Assembly (NCBI GenBank): GCA_011049495.1
Contig: DSBF01000014.1
Location: forward strand, 1 to 17,236
Length of the DNA stretch: 17,236 nucleotides
Direction of reading: 5' to 3'
From: Ignavibacteria bacterium
Lineage (GTDB): Bacteria; Bacteroidota; Ignavibacteria; Ignavibacteriales; Melioribacteraceae
Shown piece after piece: positions 6,756 to 15,164 of the stretch (position 1 is its first letter; each line of letters opens with the position of its first letter). Position numbers and translations under genes: made by a program. The notes under the pieces are model-generated. The model worked only from the letters and a program-made list of their open reading frames with translations. It searched no databases and was not told where the DNA came from.

Positions 6756-8035
6756 TGAATGATTTTATTCCTAAGCAGATTGAACTATACCTTAATAAAA
6801 AAGTTGAAAAAGAATGGTTGGTACAGAATAGAGAGAAATACTTTCAAACTGTAGTAGTTGTGCCTGTAATTAAAGAACTTGATAACATTCCGAAATTACT
6901 TTCCTCTTTGTCAAAAAATGAAACATCGGCAATTAAAAGCACACTGATATTATTTGTTGTAAATAATTCTGATGAGAACGAAAAAGAAGTTATTGAAGAA
7001 AATATTCTAACAATTGAGTTTTTGCGGAAGCTAAAAAGTGAACCTAATCAGTACGGATTGAATATTGATTTTGTTGATGCTGCATCTGAGAATAAATATT
7101 TACCGGCTAAATATGCCGGGGTCGGACTTGCAAGAAAGATAGGTATGGATCAAGCTTTATATTATTTTGATTATTCTAAAAAAGGCAATGCAATTGTATG
7201 CTTGGATGCCGATTGTGAAGTTGATTCGAATTATTTAACCGAAATTCAAAAATACTATGATGATAATAATCATACGGCAGTGATTAAATATGAGCACAAA
7301 CTCGATAACGAAGCAATTATAAATTATGAAATTTTTCTTCGCTATTATGTGTTAGGATTAAAATTAGCAAAATCACCTTACGCTTATCATTCAATAGGAT
7401 CGTGTATTACCGTTAGTCCAATTGCATACGCAAAAATTGGTGGGATGAACAAGAAAAAAGCAGGCGAAGATTTTTATTTTTTAGAGAAAGCGGCTAAGCT
7501 TGAAGATATTAAGTCTATTAATACTACAACGGTTTATCCATCATCGAGAAAATCTTGGCGTGTACCTTTTGGTACGGGACAAAGAATCACACGTTATCAT
7601 AAAAAAGTGCGTGATGAATACGTTCTGTATAATGCAGATTCGTTTTGGGTTCTTAAGGAATTTTTAAATGTATATCGCAATGAAAGAACAAATGATCCTA
7701 ACGAAATTTTAAGGACGGTAAAAACGATTTCAAAAGATTTATATGAATTTTTGATAAATAACCAATTTGAATCGGCTTTAAATAAAATTATTGAAAACGC
7801 AGCTACAGTTGAACAATTAAATCATCAAAAAAAATTATGGTTTGATGCATTTAAAACTCTGAAATTGATTCACTATCTGCGCGACAATGAATACCCGGAA
7901 GAACCAATGTTTACAACATTGAACAGAATCTTTGATTTGTTCGGTATAACTGATTTTGATAAATATCTTTTTCATGATGTACCCCCTGTTAAAAAGCAAA
8001 TTGAATACCTGAACTTATTGAGAAAGCTAACCTAA
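6755..8035 (+). CDS. Glycosyltransferase family 2-like protein, substrate unknown
   Basis: The 426-aa protein has a GT-A nucleotide-sugar-transferase layout. It opens the fold with VVVVPVIKELDNIPKLLSSL (about 33-52), followed by VVNNSDEN. It continues through YAGVGLARKIGMDQAL (about 120-135), a metal-binding DxD (D151-A-D153 in CLDADCEV) and a late acidic motif AGEDFYFLEK (E238, D239), then SSRKSWRVPFGTGQRI (264-278). No membrane helix or signal peptide is seen, so it acts in or from the cytoplasm. The ATG at 6755 overlaps the miaA stop (TAATG) and has AGGGA seven bases upstream. An in-frame ATG at 6749 has that sequence only one base away, so 6755 is preferred. Acceptor and donor cannot be told; it sits with miaA and prfA, not with the polysaccharide block at the right. 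Confidence 0.82.
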   Translation: MNDFIPKQIELYLNKKVEKEWLVQNREKYFQTVVVVPVIKELDNIPKLLSSLSKNETSAIKSTLILFVVNNSDENEKEVIEENILTIEFLRKLKSEPNQYGLNIDFVDAASENKYLPAKYAGVGLARKIGMDQALYYFDYSKKGNAIVCLDADCEVDSNYLTEIQKYYDDNNHTAVIKYEHKLDNEAIINYEIFLRYYVLGLKLAKSPYAYHSIGSCITVSPIAYAKIGGMNKKKAGEDFYFLEKAAKLEDIKSINTTTVYPSSRKSWRVPFGTGQRITRYHKKVRDEYVLYNADSFWVLKEFLNVYRNERTNDPNEILRTVKTISKDLYEFLINNQFESALNKIIENAATVEQLNHQKKLWFDAFKTLKLIHYLRDNEYPEEPMFTTLNRIFDLFGITDFDKYLFHDVPPVKKQIEYLNLLRKLT

Positions 8036-8043
8036 ATAACAAC

Positions 8044-8075
8044 TTAGATTTTACAATTCAACTTTGCTATATTTG
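8044..8075 (+). promoter_or_regulatory. Candidate Bacteroidota-type promoter for prfA
   Basis: TATATTTG at 8068-8075 fits the -7 consensus TAnnTTTG of Bacteroidota sigma-A promoters. TTAG at 8044-8047, 20 bases upstream, is a one-mismatch -33 element (consensus TTTG). Transcription would then begin about 8082-8084, leaving a short leader that still includes the prfA ribosome-binding site. The position, in a 61-bp gap after the glycosyltransferase gene, supports it; the match alone could be chance in AT-rich DNA. Confidence 0.35.
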
Positions 8076-8087
8076 ATTCCTATTTTT

Positions 8088-8091
8088 GAGG
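8088..8091 (+). promoter_or_regulatory. Ribosome-binding site that fixes the prfA start
   Basis: GAGG at 8088-8091 lies five bases before the ATG at 8097. It is one of the few clear Shine-Dalgarno matches here and favours this ATG over an in-frame TTG at 8064, which would fall within the promoter-like sequence. Confidence 0.6.
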
Positions 8092-8096
8092 CAGTA

Positions 8097-9167
8097 ATGG
8101 AATTATACGAGAAGTTAAAAGAAGTAAAAGCAAAATTTGACAGGATAAACGAACAACTTTCAGATCCGGCTAATTTAAACGATCAAGAAAAATTGATTAA
8201 GCTAAGCAAAGAGAGAAGTCATCTTGCAGATATTGTTGAAGCTTATGATGAATATAAAACCGTAATTAATAATCTTAATGAGAATAAGGAAATATTAGAA
8301 ACCTCTAAGGATAAAGAATTAATTGAATTTGCCGAATCCGAAACCGAAGATTTAGAATTAAAGAAAGAAGAACTCGAAGAGAAAATAAAATTTTTATTGA
8401 TTCCCAAGGATCCCGATGATGATAAACCTGCAATTATGGAAATCCGTGCCGGTACCGGCGGAGATGAAGCCGGACTTTTTGCTGCGGACCTGTTAAGAAT
8501 GTATACTCGTTATGCAGAAATTAAAGGTTGGAGATATGAATTAATAGATATTAATGAAGGTGCTATGGGTGCTGTTAAGGAAGCAGTTTTAAATATTACA
8601 GGCAACGGTGTTTACGGTAATTTAAAATTTGAAAGCGGCGTTCATAGAGTTCAGCGCGTTCCCGAAACTGAAGCGAGCGGCAGAGTACATACTTCTGCTG
8701 CATCTGTTGTGGTTCTACCTGAAGCAGAAGATGTTGAGGTTGATGTTGATCCGAATGACATTAGAGTTGATGTTTACAGAAGCGGCGGCGCCGGTGGACA
8801 AAACGTTAACAAAGTTGAAACTGCTATTAGACTTACTCACATTCCAACCGGAATTGTTGTTCAATGTCAAGATGAGCGATCGCAGCTTAAGAATCGTCAA
8901 AAAGCAATGAAAGTTCTTAAAGCAAGACTGTATGATATGAAACTTCAAGAACATAACAGTAATATTGCACAACAAAGAAAAACAATCGTTAAAAGCGGCG
9001 ACAGAAGTGATAAAATTCGAACATATAATTTTCCACAAAACAGGGTAACTGATCATAGAATTGGTTTAACACTTTATAATCTATCCGAAATAATGGAAGG
9101 CGATATTGACGGGTTGATCGAAAAAATTAAAATTGCTGATAGAACAGAAAAATTGAAAGCTGTGTAA
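8097..9167 (+). CDS. prfA: Peptide chain release factor 1
   Basis: RF1 recognises UAA and UAG stop codons and triggers release of the finished protein. From the ATG at 8097 the protein is 356 aa, the normal RF1 length. The N-terminal helical domain (1-105) is followed by the PCRF-type region with IRAGTGGDEAGLFA (116-129). The codon-recognition tripeptide is P189-E190-T191 (RVPETEASGRVHTS); P-x-T marks RF1, whereas RF2 has SPF. The catalytic GGQ is G233-G234-Q235 in RSGGAGGQNVNK, with Gln235 the PrmC methylation target. No prmC is in the window. The in-frame TTG at 8064 would add 11 residues with no family match. The stop is 4 bp from the convergent flippase stop, leaving no room for a terminator between them. 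Confidence 0.97.
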   Translation: MELYEKLKEVKAKFDRINEQLSDPANLNDQEKLIKLSKERSHLADIVEAYDEYKTVINNLNENKEILETSKDKELIEFAESETEDLELKKEELEEKIKFLLIPKDPDDDKPAIMEIRAGTGGDEAGLFAADLLRMYTRYAEIKGWRYELIDINEGAMGAVKEAVLNITGNGVYGNLKFESGVHRVQRVPETEASGRVHTSAASVVVLPEAEDVEVDVDPNDIRVDVYRSGGAGGQNVNKVETAIRLTHIPTGIVVQCQDERSQLKNRQKAMKVLKARLYDMKLQEHNSNIAQQRKTIVKSGDRSDKIRTYNFPQNRVTDHRIGLTLYNLSEIMEGDIDGLIEKIKIADRTEKLKAV

Positions 9168-9171
9168 TAAA

Positions 9172-10671
9172 CTACGGCTTTATCTGCTTGAAATTATCTC
9201 TCCACCTCTTGGGATTTCTCCACTTTACCCACGATTGTTTGATCCGCAATAATTCTATTTCTTCGTAAAATCTCAGCGGTAAAAGTATAAATGGGAAAAT
9301 AATTAGTATGAAGAGTTTAATTCCAACTCTCAACGCGATTGGTAATTCATTAACAAACAAAAACACAGAGACAACAATAATTATAAACAAGAATAACAAT
9401 AATAGTATTTTCATTTTTTCATAAGGTACAAAATAAACTTTTTGAGCAAAGTAAAAAGAAAGAAGAGACATTAATAAATAAGCAATTATCATTGATATTG
9501 CCGCCCCAAATACACCGTAAATCGGAATTAATAAAAAATTAAGTCCAATATTGACTAAAGCACTTGTTATTACAATAGCCGCATTATACCTCGTGATTTT
9601 CATTTGATGAAACGCTAAAGAAAAAACATATTCCATTCCTTTTAAGATAAATGCAAAGCTTATAAAAGGAATAATCAAATATGCTGATATATAACTTTCA
9701 TCGGATGTAAACACTTCAATAATTTCTAAAGAAAAGATAGATAACGTTAAAGCAGAAAGTACGAGAAGAAGGGTAAAATATGTTTGAATTTTTGAAAAGA
9801 ATCTCTTGGAATCGCTTTGTTCGGCATACTTGAAAGCCAAAGGAAGAAAACCTAATTGAAACGAGTGTATGATAAAAACATTTATAAAGCCGGCTACTTT
9901 GTAACCGAGAGAGTAAATACCAACATCGGAAAGTGTGCTGAGAATTTTTAATATATATCTATCACCAACAGATAAAAGCATTGCAAACATTGACGAAAAT
10001 ACAAGAGGGAAACTATAACTAATCATATGTTTGAGTGTAACCAAATCAAATATTGCTGATGAGTTTTTAATCATAAAAGGCAGAGTAACTATTGTAAACA
10101 GAATCTGCCCAATCAACTGTCCGAGTATTACTCCTTCAACTCCTAGCTTAAGGTAAGCAACAAAATAAATGTTAAGAAGTAATATTACAGTGAACTTCAA
10201 AGTTGTCACAACCACAAAGAAAGATGATTTTTCTTGCACTCTAATTAAACTAAGCGGAAGTAAGTTTAAAATTCCAAATGCAATTGAAAAGAATAGGATA
10301 GTAAAATAGTTACTGTATCTTGCATGGTCAAAAAATAAAACCGAAAAGAAATCCACAAAAGGAAGCAGGAAAAACAAACTTACTGCAGAAATTATTACGG
10401 TTGAAATAGAAATTGTAAAAATAATTGAACGCTTTCTATCTTCATCTTTTTCTGCTGAACACCAACGCAGCATTGCTGTACTTAAATTTAAGCCGAGTAA
10501 TAAAATTAAAACTTGACTCGTAACTTCAAGCAATGCAAGCATTCCGTATTCAGATGTTGTCAGATATTCAGTGTATAAAGGTAGTAGTATTAATCCGACT
10601 AATTTCGAGGATAGATTTCCAAGACTATAAATAACAGAATGTTTTATTGTCCTTTTAAGTTTGTTAAGCAT
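9172..10671 (-). CDS. Wzx-like polysaccharide flippase (MOP superfamily)
   Basis: This inner-membrane protein of 499 aa has about 12-14 hydrophobic helices. The N-terminus (HSVIYSLGNLSSKLVGLILL, then YTEYLTTSEYGMLAL) is the characteristic start of PST/Wzx-type O-antigen and exopolysaccharide flippases. The two halves are of similar size, and the last ~90 residues resemble the polysaccharide biosynthesis C-terminal domain, ending in a basic cytoplasmic tail (WVKWRNPKRWRDN). Such proteins move undecaprenyl-linked glycans across the membrane. Its ATG overlaps the methyltransferase stop by 8 bases. It is the last gene of the minus-strand polysaccharide block. The glycan it carries cannot be read from sequence. 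A teichoic-acid or lipid flippase is a less likely alternative. Confidence 0.9.
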   Translation of the reverse strand: MLNKLKRTIKHSVIYSLGNLSSKLVGLILLPLYTEYLTTSEYGMLALLEVTSQVLILLLGLNLSTAMLRWCSAEKDEDRKRSIIFTISISTVIISAVSLFFLLPFVDFFSVLFFDHARYSNYFTILFFSIAFGILNLLPLSLIRVQEKSSFFVVVTTLKFTVILLLNIYFVAYLKLGVEGVILGQLIGQILFTIVTLPFMIKNSSAIFDLVTLKHMISYSFPLVFSSMFAMLLSVGDRYILKILSTLSDVGIYSLGYKVAGFINVFIIHSFQLGFLPLAFKYAEQSDSKRFFSKIQTYFTLLLVLSALTLSIFSLEIIEVFTSDESYISAYLIIPFISFAFILKGMEYVFSLAFHQMKITRYNAAIVITSALVNIGLNFLLIPIYGVFGAAISMIIAYLLMSLLSFYFAQKVYFVPYEKMKILLLLFLFIIIVVSVFLFVNELPIALRVGIKLFILIIFPFILLPLRFYEEIELLRIKQSWVKWRNPKRWRDNFKQIKP

Positions 10672-11449
10672 TTCTTTTCTTCAATAAAACAAATTGTTGA
10701 TATGGAATCCTTGGAGAAATTATTACATTCAAACTATCAATTAAAAATCCGAGCAGGTTAAATTTATATGGGATTTCAAATGAGTGATTACATTCAGGGC
10801 ACATTGTAGATCTTCTTTTATCCGGCGTCCATCTCATTGGTATCCATGATTCAGAAGGCACCAGAGTATGCTTTATTTTAGCAAAGAATTTATTGTACTT
10901 CTTTGTAAGTTTTCCGTGAGGTGTTTGAAAAATAATTTCATACTCCGGAAATAATTTCTCAATCTTTTTAAGATTTAGATTACGCAAATGATAAATTTTA
11001 TTAAACACAAAATCACAATTGGGACACTTCACAAAATTCTTTTCAACATTTTCATCGTTAGGAAAAGTTAAATAAATATATCTGCTTGAAACTCTTTTGA
11101 ATTCTTTAATTGTATTAGTAAATATATCATCCGGCAAATGCTCAATCATCTCGCTTGAGAAAATAAGATCGAACGAATTCTCCTTTAATGGTAAATTATC
11201 TGCCGAAGAACAAAATTTTTTCGTTTCAACAAATTTAAGAGCATTTATACTTCTATCAGATGCAACTACATCAAAATGTTCATTTAACTTATTAGTGATT
11301 GCACCGTCACCGCAACCTATATCGCAAACATCAATTACATCTGATGGAAAACTTTTTACCAAAATATTAATTTTCTCTGTAAGCCTCTCGTCAAGCTTCG
11401 CTCTTTCCCAATCGAATTTTTCATAATACTCGCGATTATCTGGTTTCAT
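10664..11449 (-). CDS. SAM-dependent methyltransferase with two CxxC pairs
   Basis: The 261-aa class I methyltransferase has motif I VCDIGCGDGA (41-50), an acidic motif II VVASDRS (61-67), motif III-like SADNLPLKENSFDLIFSSEMIEHL (82-105) and a YIYLTFPND strand (124-132). Beyond the usual fold are two CxxC pairs, C142PNC145 and C217PEC220, which together could hold one zinc ion as a split ribbon. The C-terminus (LLGFLIDSLNVIISP) is hydrophobic and may touch the membrane. It probably methylates a sugar or lipid-linked intermediate, given its place between a GT4 gene (4-bp gap) and a flippase (8-base overlap). The Zn-ribbon reading is inferred from the cysteine pattern, and the acceptor is unknown. 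Confidence 0.85.
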   Translation of the reverse strand: MKPDNREYYEKFDWERAKLDERLTEKINILVKSFPSDVIDVCDIGCGDGAITNKLNEHFDVVASDRSINALKFVETKKFCSSADNLPLKENSFDLIFSSEMIEHLPDDIFTNTIKEFKRVSSRYIYLTFPNDENVEKNFVKCPNCDFVFNKIYHLRNLNLKKIEKLFPEYEIIFQTPHGKLTKKYNKFFAKIKHTLVPSESWIPMRWTPDKRRSTMCPECNHSFEIPYKFNLLGFLIDSLNVIISPRIPYQQFVLLKKRNA

Positions 11450-11453
11450 TTAT

Positions 11454-12668
11454 TTATTCGGATTCAATTTTTCGATATAAATCAACAAGATTCTTGGATG
11501 AGTATTCCCAATTGTATTTTTCAATTACTGCACTATGACCTTTTGTAGACATTTCTGATCTAATAGAAGGATTGTTAAAGAGATACTTTATATTCTCTGC
11601 TAATTGTATTTCATTATTTGATGAATACACCAATCCGGCCTCAGTTTCCCTTATTATTCTTTCGATTGGATTACAATTAGTGGCGATGACAGGTTTTTTC
11701 ATAAACATATATTGAAAAAGTTTATGAGGAATTGTGTTATCTGTATGATTTGTTTTTAGATGAGGGATTAAACATATATCACTTGCTTCAATATATGAAG
11801 GAAGTTTACCAGCAGGTTGCCATCCCTCAAATGAAATATAATTCGAAACATTCAATTCTTCTGCTAGACGAATTAATGATTGTTTATTCGCTCCGTCTCC
11901 TACAAGAACAAATTTTATCTGAGGTATTTCTTTCACTATATAAGGTATTGACTTTACTACAGACTCTAGACCACGGTGATAATCAAAAGCACCAATATAA
12001 GAAACAACAAAAAAGTTTTTAAATTTATTTACGATTTCTTCATCCAAACCATGTGAATTAAATTCGCTAAGATTCACATAATTTGGAACAACTGTAAATT
12101 TCTCTTTCTTAATTCCTAAATTGCTATAACGTTCAACAGCTTCTTCAATTACGGTTATTGCATAATCTAACTTTTTAATCCATTCGATTTCTGTTTTTTC
12201 CCATTTGGGGATTGAGATTAAGAGTTTGCCCAAACCAGTTGTTGAAAATCTATAATGCTTCAATCCCTCCGGATAATTTTCATGTAGATCACCGACAATT
12301 GTTAAAGGATAATTTTTTAATTTCTTTTTAGTTATAAAACCCGAACTGAACATGTATAAATCATGGATATGTAATACATTAATCTGATACATTTTTACAA
12401 GGTTCACCAAATAATATGACCAGTAATACGGGTAAATATTGAATATCGTATTTGTTAATGCTCTCATCTTTTTTATTATTTTTTTCGAGGCATTAATTCG
12501 GATAACACATGCGCCATGAAAATCTTGCTCGTTTTGTTGATGACCAAAGTTAAAACAGAATATAAATACATTATAACCGGCTTTGACAAGTGAAATTACT
12601 TCATTTTCAACCCTCAAATCATTGGTGAACTCATTATCTAAAACCATCCCGACATTCAACTTTGGCAT
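11454..12668 (-). CDS. GT4-family glycosyltransferase
   Basis: The 404-aa protein has the two Rossmann-like halves of a GT-B enzyme. The N-terminal acceptor half (1-205) has NDLRVENEVISLVKAGYNV, HIHDLY (100-105) and GDLHENYPEG (126-135). The C-terminal donor half (216-404, Glycos_transf_1 type) has VVSYIGAFDYHRGLES (221-236), FVLVGDGANKQSL (253-265), FEGWQPAGKLPSYIEASDICLIP (280-302) and HTDNTIPHKLFQYMFMKKPVIA (308-329). The usual 'E-F-G' before the donor loop reads T-I-P, as in many Bacteroidota members. It adds a sugar from an NDP-sugar to a lipid-linked glycan at the cytoplasmic face. Gaps to its neighbours are 6 and 4 bp, so it is cotranscribed. Donor and linkage cannot be predicted. Confidence 0.92.
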   Translation of the reverse strand: MPKLNVGMVLDNEFTNDLRVENEVISLVKAGYNVFIFCFNFGHQQNEQDFHGACVIRINASKKIIKKMRALTNTIFNIYPYYWSYYLVNLVKMYQINVLHIHDLYMFSSGFITKKKLKNYPLTIVGDLHENYPEGLKHYRFSTTGLGKLLISIPKWEKTEIEWIKKLDYAITVIEEAVERYSNLGIKKEKFTVVPNYVNLSEFNSHGLDEEIVNKFKNFFVVSYIGAFDYHRGLESVVKSIPYIVKEIPQIKFVLVGDGANKQSLIRLAEELNVSNYISFEGWQPAGKLPSYIEASDICLIPHLKTNHTDNTIPHKLFQYMFMKKPVIATNCNPIERIIRETEAGLVYSSNNEIQLAENIKYLFNNPSIRSEMSTKGHSAVIEKYNWEYSSKNLVDLYRKIESE

Positions 12669-12674
12669 ATTTTG

Positions 12675-15155
12675 TTATGTCCTTTTGATAAAAAGATTTT
12701 TATTATTTACCGCGAATGACAATACTATAATCAACAATATCACCAGATTTCCCACCCACACAATACACATACTCGTATAATAAGTTTGCGGTTCAAATGA
12801 GAAGGTAATTTGATAATTACCAGCGGGGACTTTAACTCCGCGTAGAATGTGATTTGTTTGTTCAATATTCAATTCTTCACCGTTGCTTGTTACCGCACTC
12901 CAACCTTTTGGATAATAAACTTCTGATAATACAAGGAACTGTTCGCTTTCTGTTGAGATGCCTAACTCAATTGTATTTGGAGTATAGTCAATAACTTCTA
13001 TAGTCCCTTCGCCGGTAAAATTTTGCGTCTCAAGTGAAGGATTTACCAATAACGCCAAACTGTCGGGATCGAAATCAAAATCATTCATAAACAAAACTAA
13101 GTTTTCCGGTGAATCGAATGATTTAATTTCTTTTACAAACCAGGCTTTGGGTTGAACATTCAGGTTTTCATAAAGAATTTCATTTCGCTCTTGAGCTTCA
13201 GTAATTTTTTGAAGAAACGGGTAATTCAGAGGAGTTGAACTTACTATATATTTACCGTTGAGCATATTGATCACGTTCCAGTTTAATCTGTCCTGTGTCG
13301 GGAACTTGAATAAGTTATGATCTATTATATCTTGAATAACCTGCAGCTTTATTGCTGAATAGCCGTTTATAGTCGGATAAAAATATGCATAATAATTACT
13401 TTGAAAATCATTACTGATAACTAATGCCCGCATATTATCTGATTTTGATTTGAGGGCATTTGTAATTTGAGTTTCTTTAAATGCGGTTGTTTCTAACTGA
13501 GATTTTTCTATTAGATTGGCATATGATACTTGTCGAGTCGTAATTGAAAAAATTTCAAAAGAAACTAAAATTAAAATTGCAGTAACAGTAACTGTCTTAT
13601 TGATTTTTTTGAAAACAAAAGCAAGTGTAACTAATGAAGTAAGTACAACTAAAATAAGAACACGTATTGTATCGGTTGTAAGAAATTCCATTCTTATTTG
13701 CTTAATAATATCCAAGGTTTGTTGATTGTATCTTCCGGCTTCATTAGCAGCGAGATACTCATATGAACCTTTGCTCATTAAAATGTACAGCAAGAATAAA
13801 ATTCCACCACCGAAAATTGTAAATAAAATTTTGTAATCTTTCTTCTCAATTCCATTAAACAAAGCCTTTAATCCAAAACCACCTAAAATAAAAGTTGCTA
13901 TAAAAGTTATATGAGCAAACATAACCGGTACACGAAACTTTGAGAAGAATGGTACATTCTCGTAAAACAAATTATATAAGAATGGAAAATGTCTTCCTAA
14001 TGCAAGTAGAACTGAAAATACAATAAAGATTCCCAAGGCTAACACGAAAGAATTTTTTCTGTAATAAACAAAACCAAACAACGCAAAAAGAAAAAGTATC
14101 ATTCCCATTGCATCGTAACTTTCTGTGAAAGGCATCTCACCCCAATAGCCGGGGACTTGCTGTCCTTTTAATTGTTCAAATTGATTACCGTCATAAATTT
14201 CTACCGAAGCACCGCCGGTGAACCTTGGTATGAAGAAATCAATAATCTCTCTGGGAGCTAATGACCATCTTGTTGCATATTCGAAACTTACTCCACCAGT
14301 TCTAGCAGCACTTTCAGCTTCTTCGCCAAGGTGAACGGGGTTACCGCCACGAGTTGAATAATCTGCATATTCGTACGTAGCCAACATTGGTTGAGCAGCT
14401 GTCATAATTGTAAGAACCACAGCAACCGCTAACTTTATAATTAATCCGGAAAATTCTTTGTATTTTTTTTCGAGCAATAGTTTTACGAAAGAATAAATGT
14501 ATAAAAAGAGAAGAAGCAATATTGCATAAAATACTATTTGAAAGTGATGTGTTCTAACCAGCCATGAAAACGCTAATGCGAACAAACCTGTGCTAAACCA
14601 ATTTTTTTTCTCGAGGAAATAATCAAAGGTAAATAACAACCATGGTAATACCATTATAGCGCGGACTTTTGAAAAATGTCCGGCATTCAACATCGCCTGC
14701 CAATCCGGAAGAGCAATAAATGCAGTTGCAACCATAGCGGCGATGTACCATGGTATTTTTTTCTGATGTAGATAAAGATATAATCCCAAACCACCGAGCA
14801 AGAAATACCAGAAAAAATGATAAATAATATTTCCAAGAAAACTTATCAATGAATCTATATGCAGTGTAGTCGGTGATTTCCTATTGTACATGGGCATACC
14901 GCTAAATAAAGAAGGATTCCATAAAGCAGTTTCCCCGGACTGTTCTTCATATTCCAATATTTGATTTGTTCTTCCTTTTGAGCCAACTATATCAGTACCA
15001 ATTGCAGTTTTGCCTTCAAAAATATATGGTGACATAAACGTAAATATGGGGATTAGTAATAAAATTAATAGAACCAAATACTTTTGATAGGTTTTTAGAT
15101 TGTCGAAAAAGTTAGATTCTTCTTTTGCAGCGGATTTAGTTTTTCTCTTACTCAT
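12675..15155 (-). CDS. YfhO-family multispanning membrane protein (GT-C-like)
   Basis: This 826-aa integral membrane protein starts with a basic cytoplasmic tail and a first helix (~26-43). A first outside loop has GTDIVGSKGR (53-62) and ALWNPSLFSGMPMYNRKSP (77-95), diagnostic of the YfhO family; Asp55 sits where GT-C enzymes place a catalytic acidic residue. About ten further helices follow to ~550. A large soluble domain (about 565-790, ending near YYPKGWSAVTSNGEE and LRGVKVPAGNYQITFSF) precedes a last helix (~798-818). In Gram-positives YfhO-type proteins have been linked to glycosylation of cell-surface polymers using undecaprenyl-phosphate sugars; the same role here is inference. AAGGA lies three bases before the ATG. 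Neighbours are 9 and 6 bp away. Confidence 0.9.
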   Translation of the reverse strand: MSKRKTKSAAKEESNFFDNLKTYQKYLVLLILLLIPIFTFMSPYIFEGKTAIGTDIVGSKGRTNQILEYEEQSGETALWNPSLFSGMPMYNRKSPTTLHIDSLISFLGNIIYHFFWYFLLGGLGLYLYLHQKKIPWYIAAMVATAFIALPDWQAMLNAGHFSKVRAIMVLPWLLFTFDYFLEKKNWFSTGLFALAFSWLVRTHHFQIVFYAILLLLFLYIYSFVKLLLEKKYKEFSGLIIKLAVAVVLTIMTAAQPMLATYEYADYSTRGGNPVHLGEEAESAARTGGVSFEYATRWSLAPREIIDFFIPRFTGGASVEIYDGNQFEQLKGQQVPGYWGEMPFTESYDAMGMILFLFALFGFVYYRKNSFVLALGIFIVFSVLLALGRHFPFLYNLFYENVPFFSKFRVPVMFAHITFIATFILGGFGLKALFNGIEKKDYKILFTIFGGGILFLLYILMSKGSYEYLAANEAGRYNQQTLDIIKQIRMEFLTTDTIRVLILVVLTSLVTLAFVFKKINKTVTVTAILILVSFEIFSITTRQVSYANLIEKSQLETTAFKETQITNALKSKSDNMRALVISNDFQSNYYAYFYPTINGYSAIKLQVIQDIIDHNLFKFPTQDRLNWNVINMLNGKYIVSSTPLNYPFLQKITEAQERNEILYENLNVQPKAWFVKEIKSFDSPENLVLFMNDFDFDPDSLALLVNPSLETQNFTGEGTIEVIDYTPNTIELGISTESEQFLVLSEVYYPKGWSAVTSNGEELNIEQTNHILRGVKVPAGNYQITFSFEPQTYYTSMCIVWVGNLVILLIIVLSFAVNNKNLFIKRT

Positions 15156-15164
15156 AGTTCCTTC

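Noticed and set aside
9160..9180. Bidirectional terminator between prfA and the flippase gene.
   Set aside because: Only 4 bp separate the stops and no GC-rich stem with a T-run is visible.
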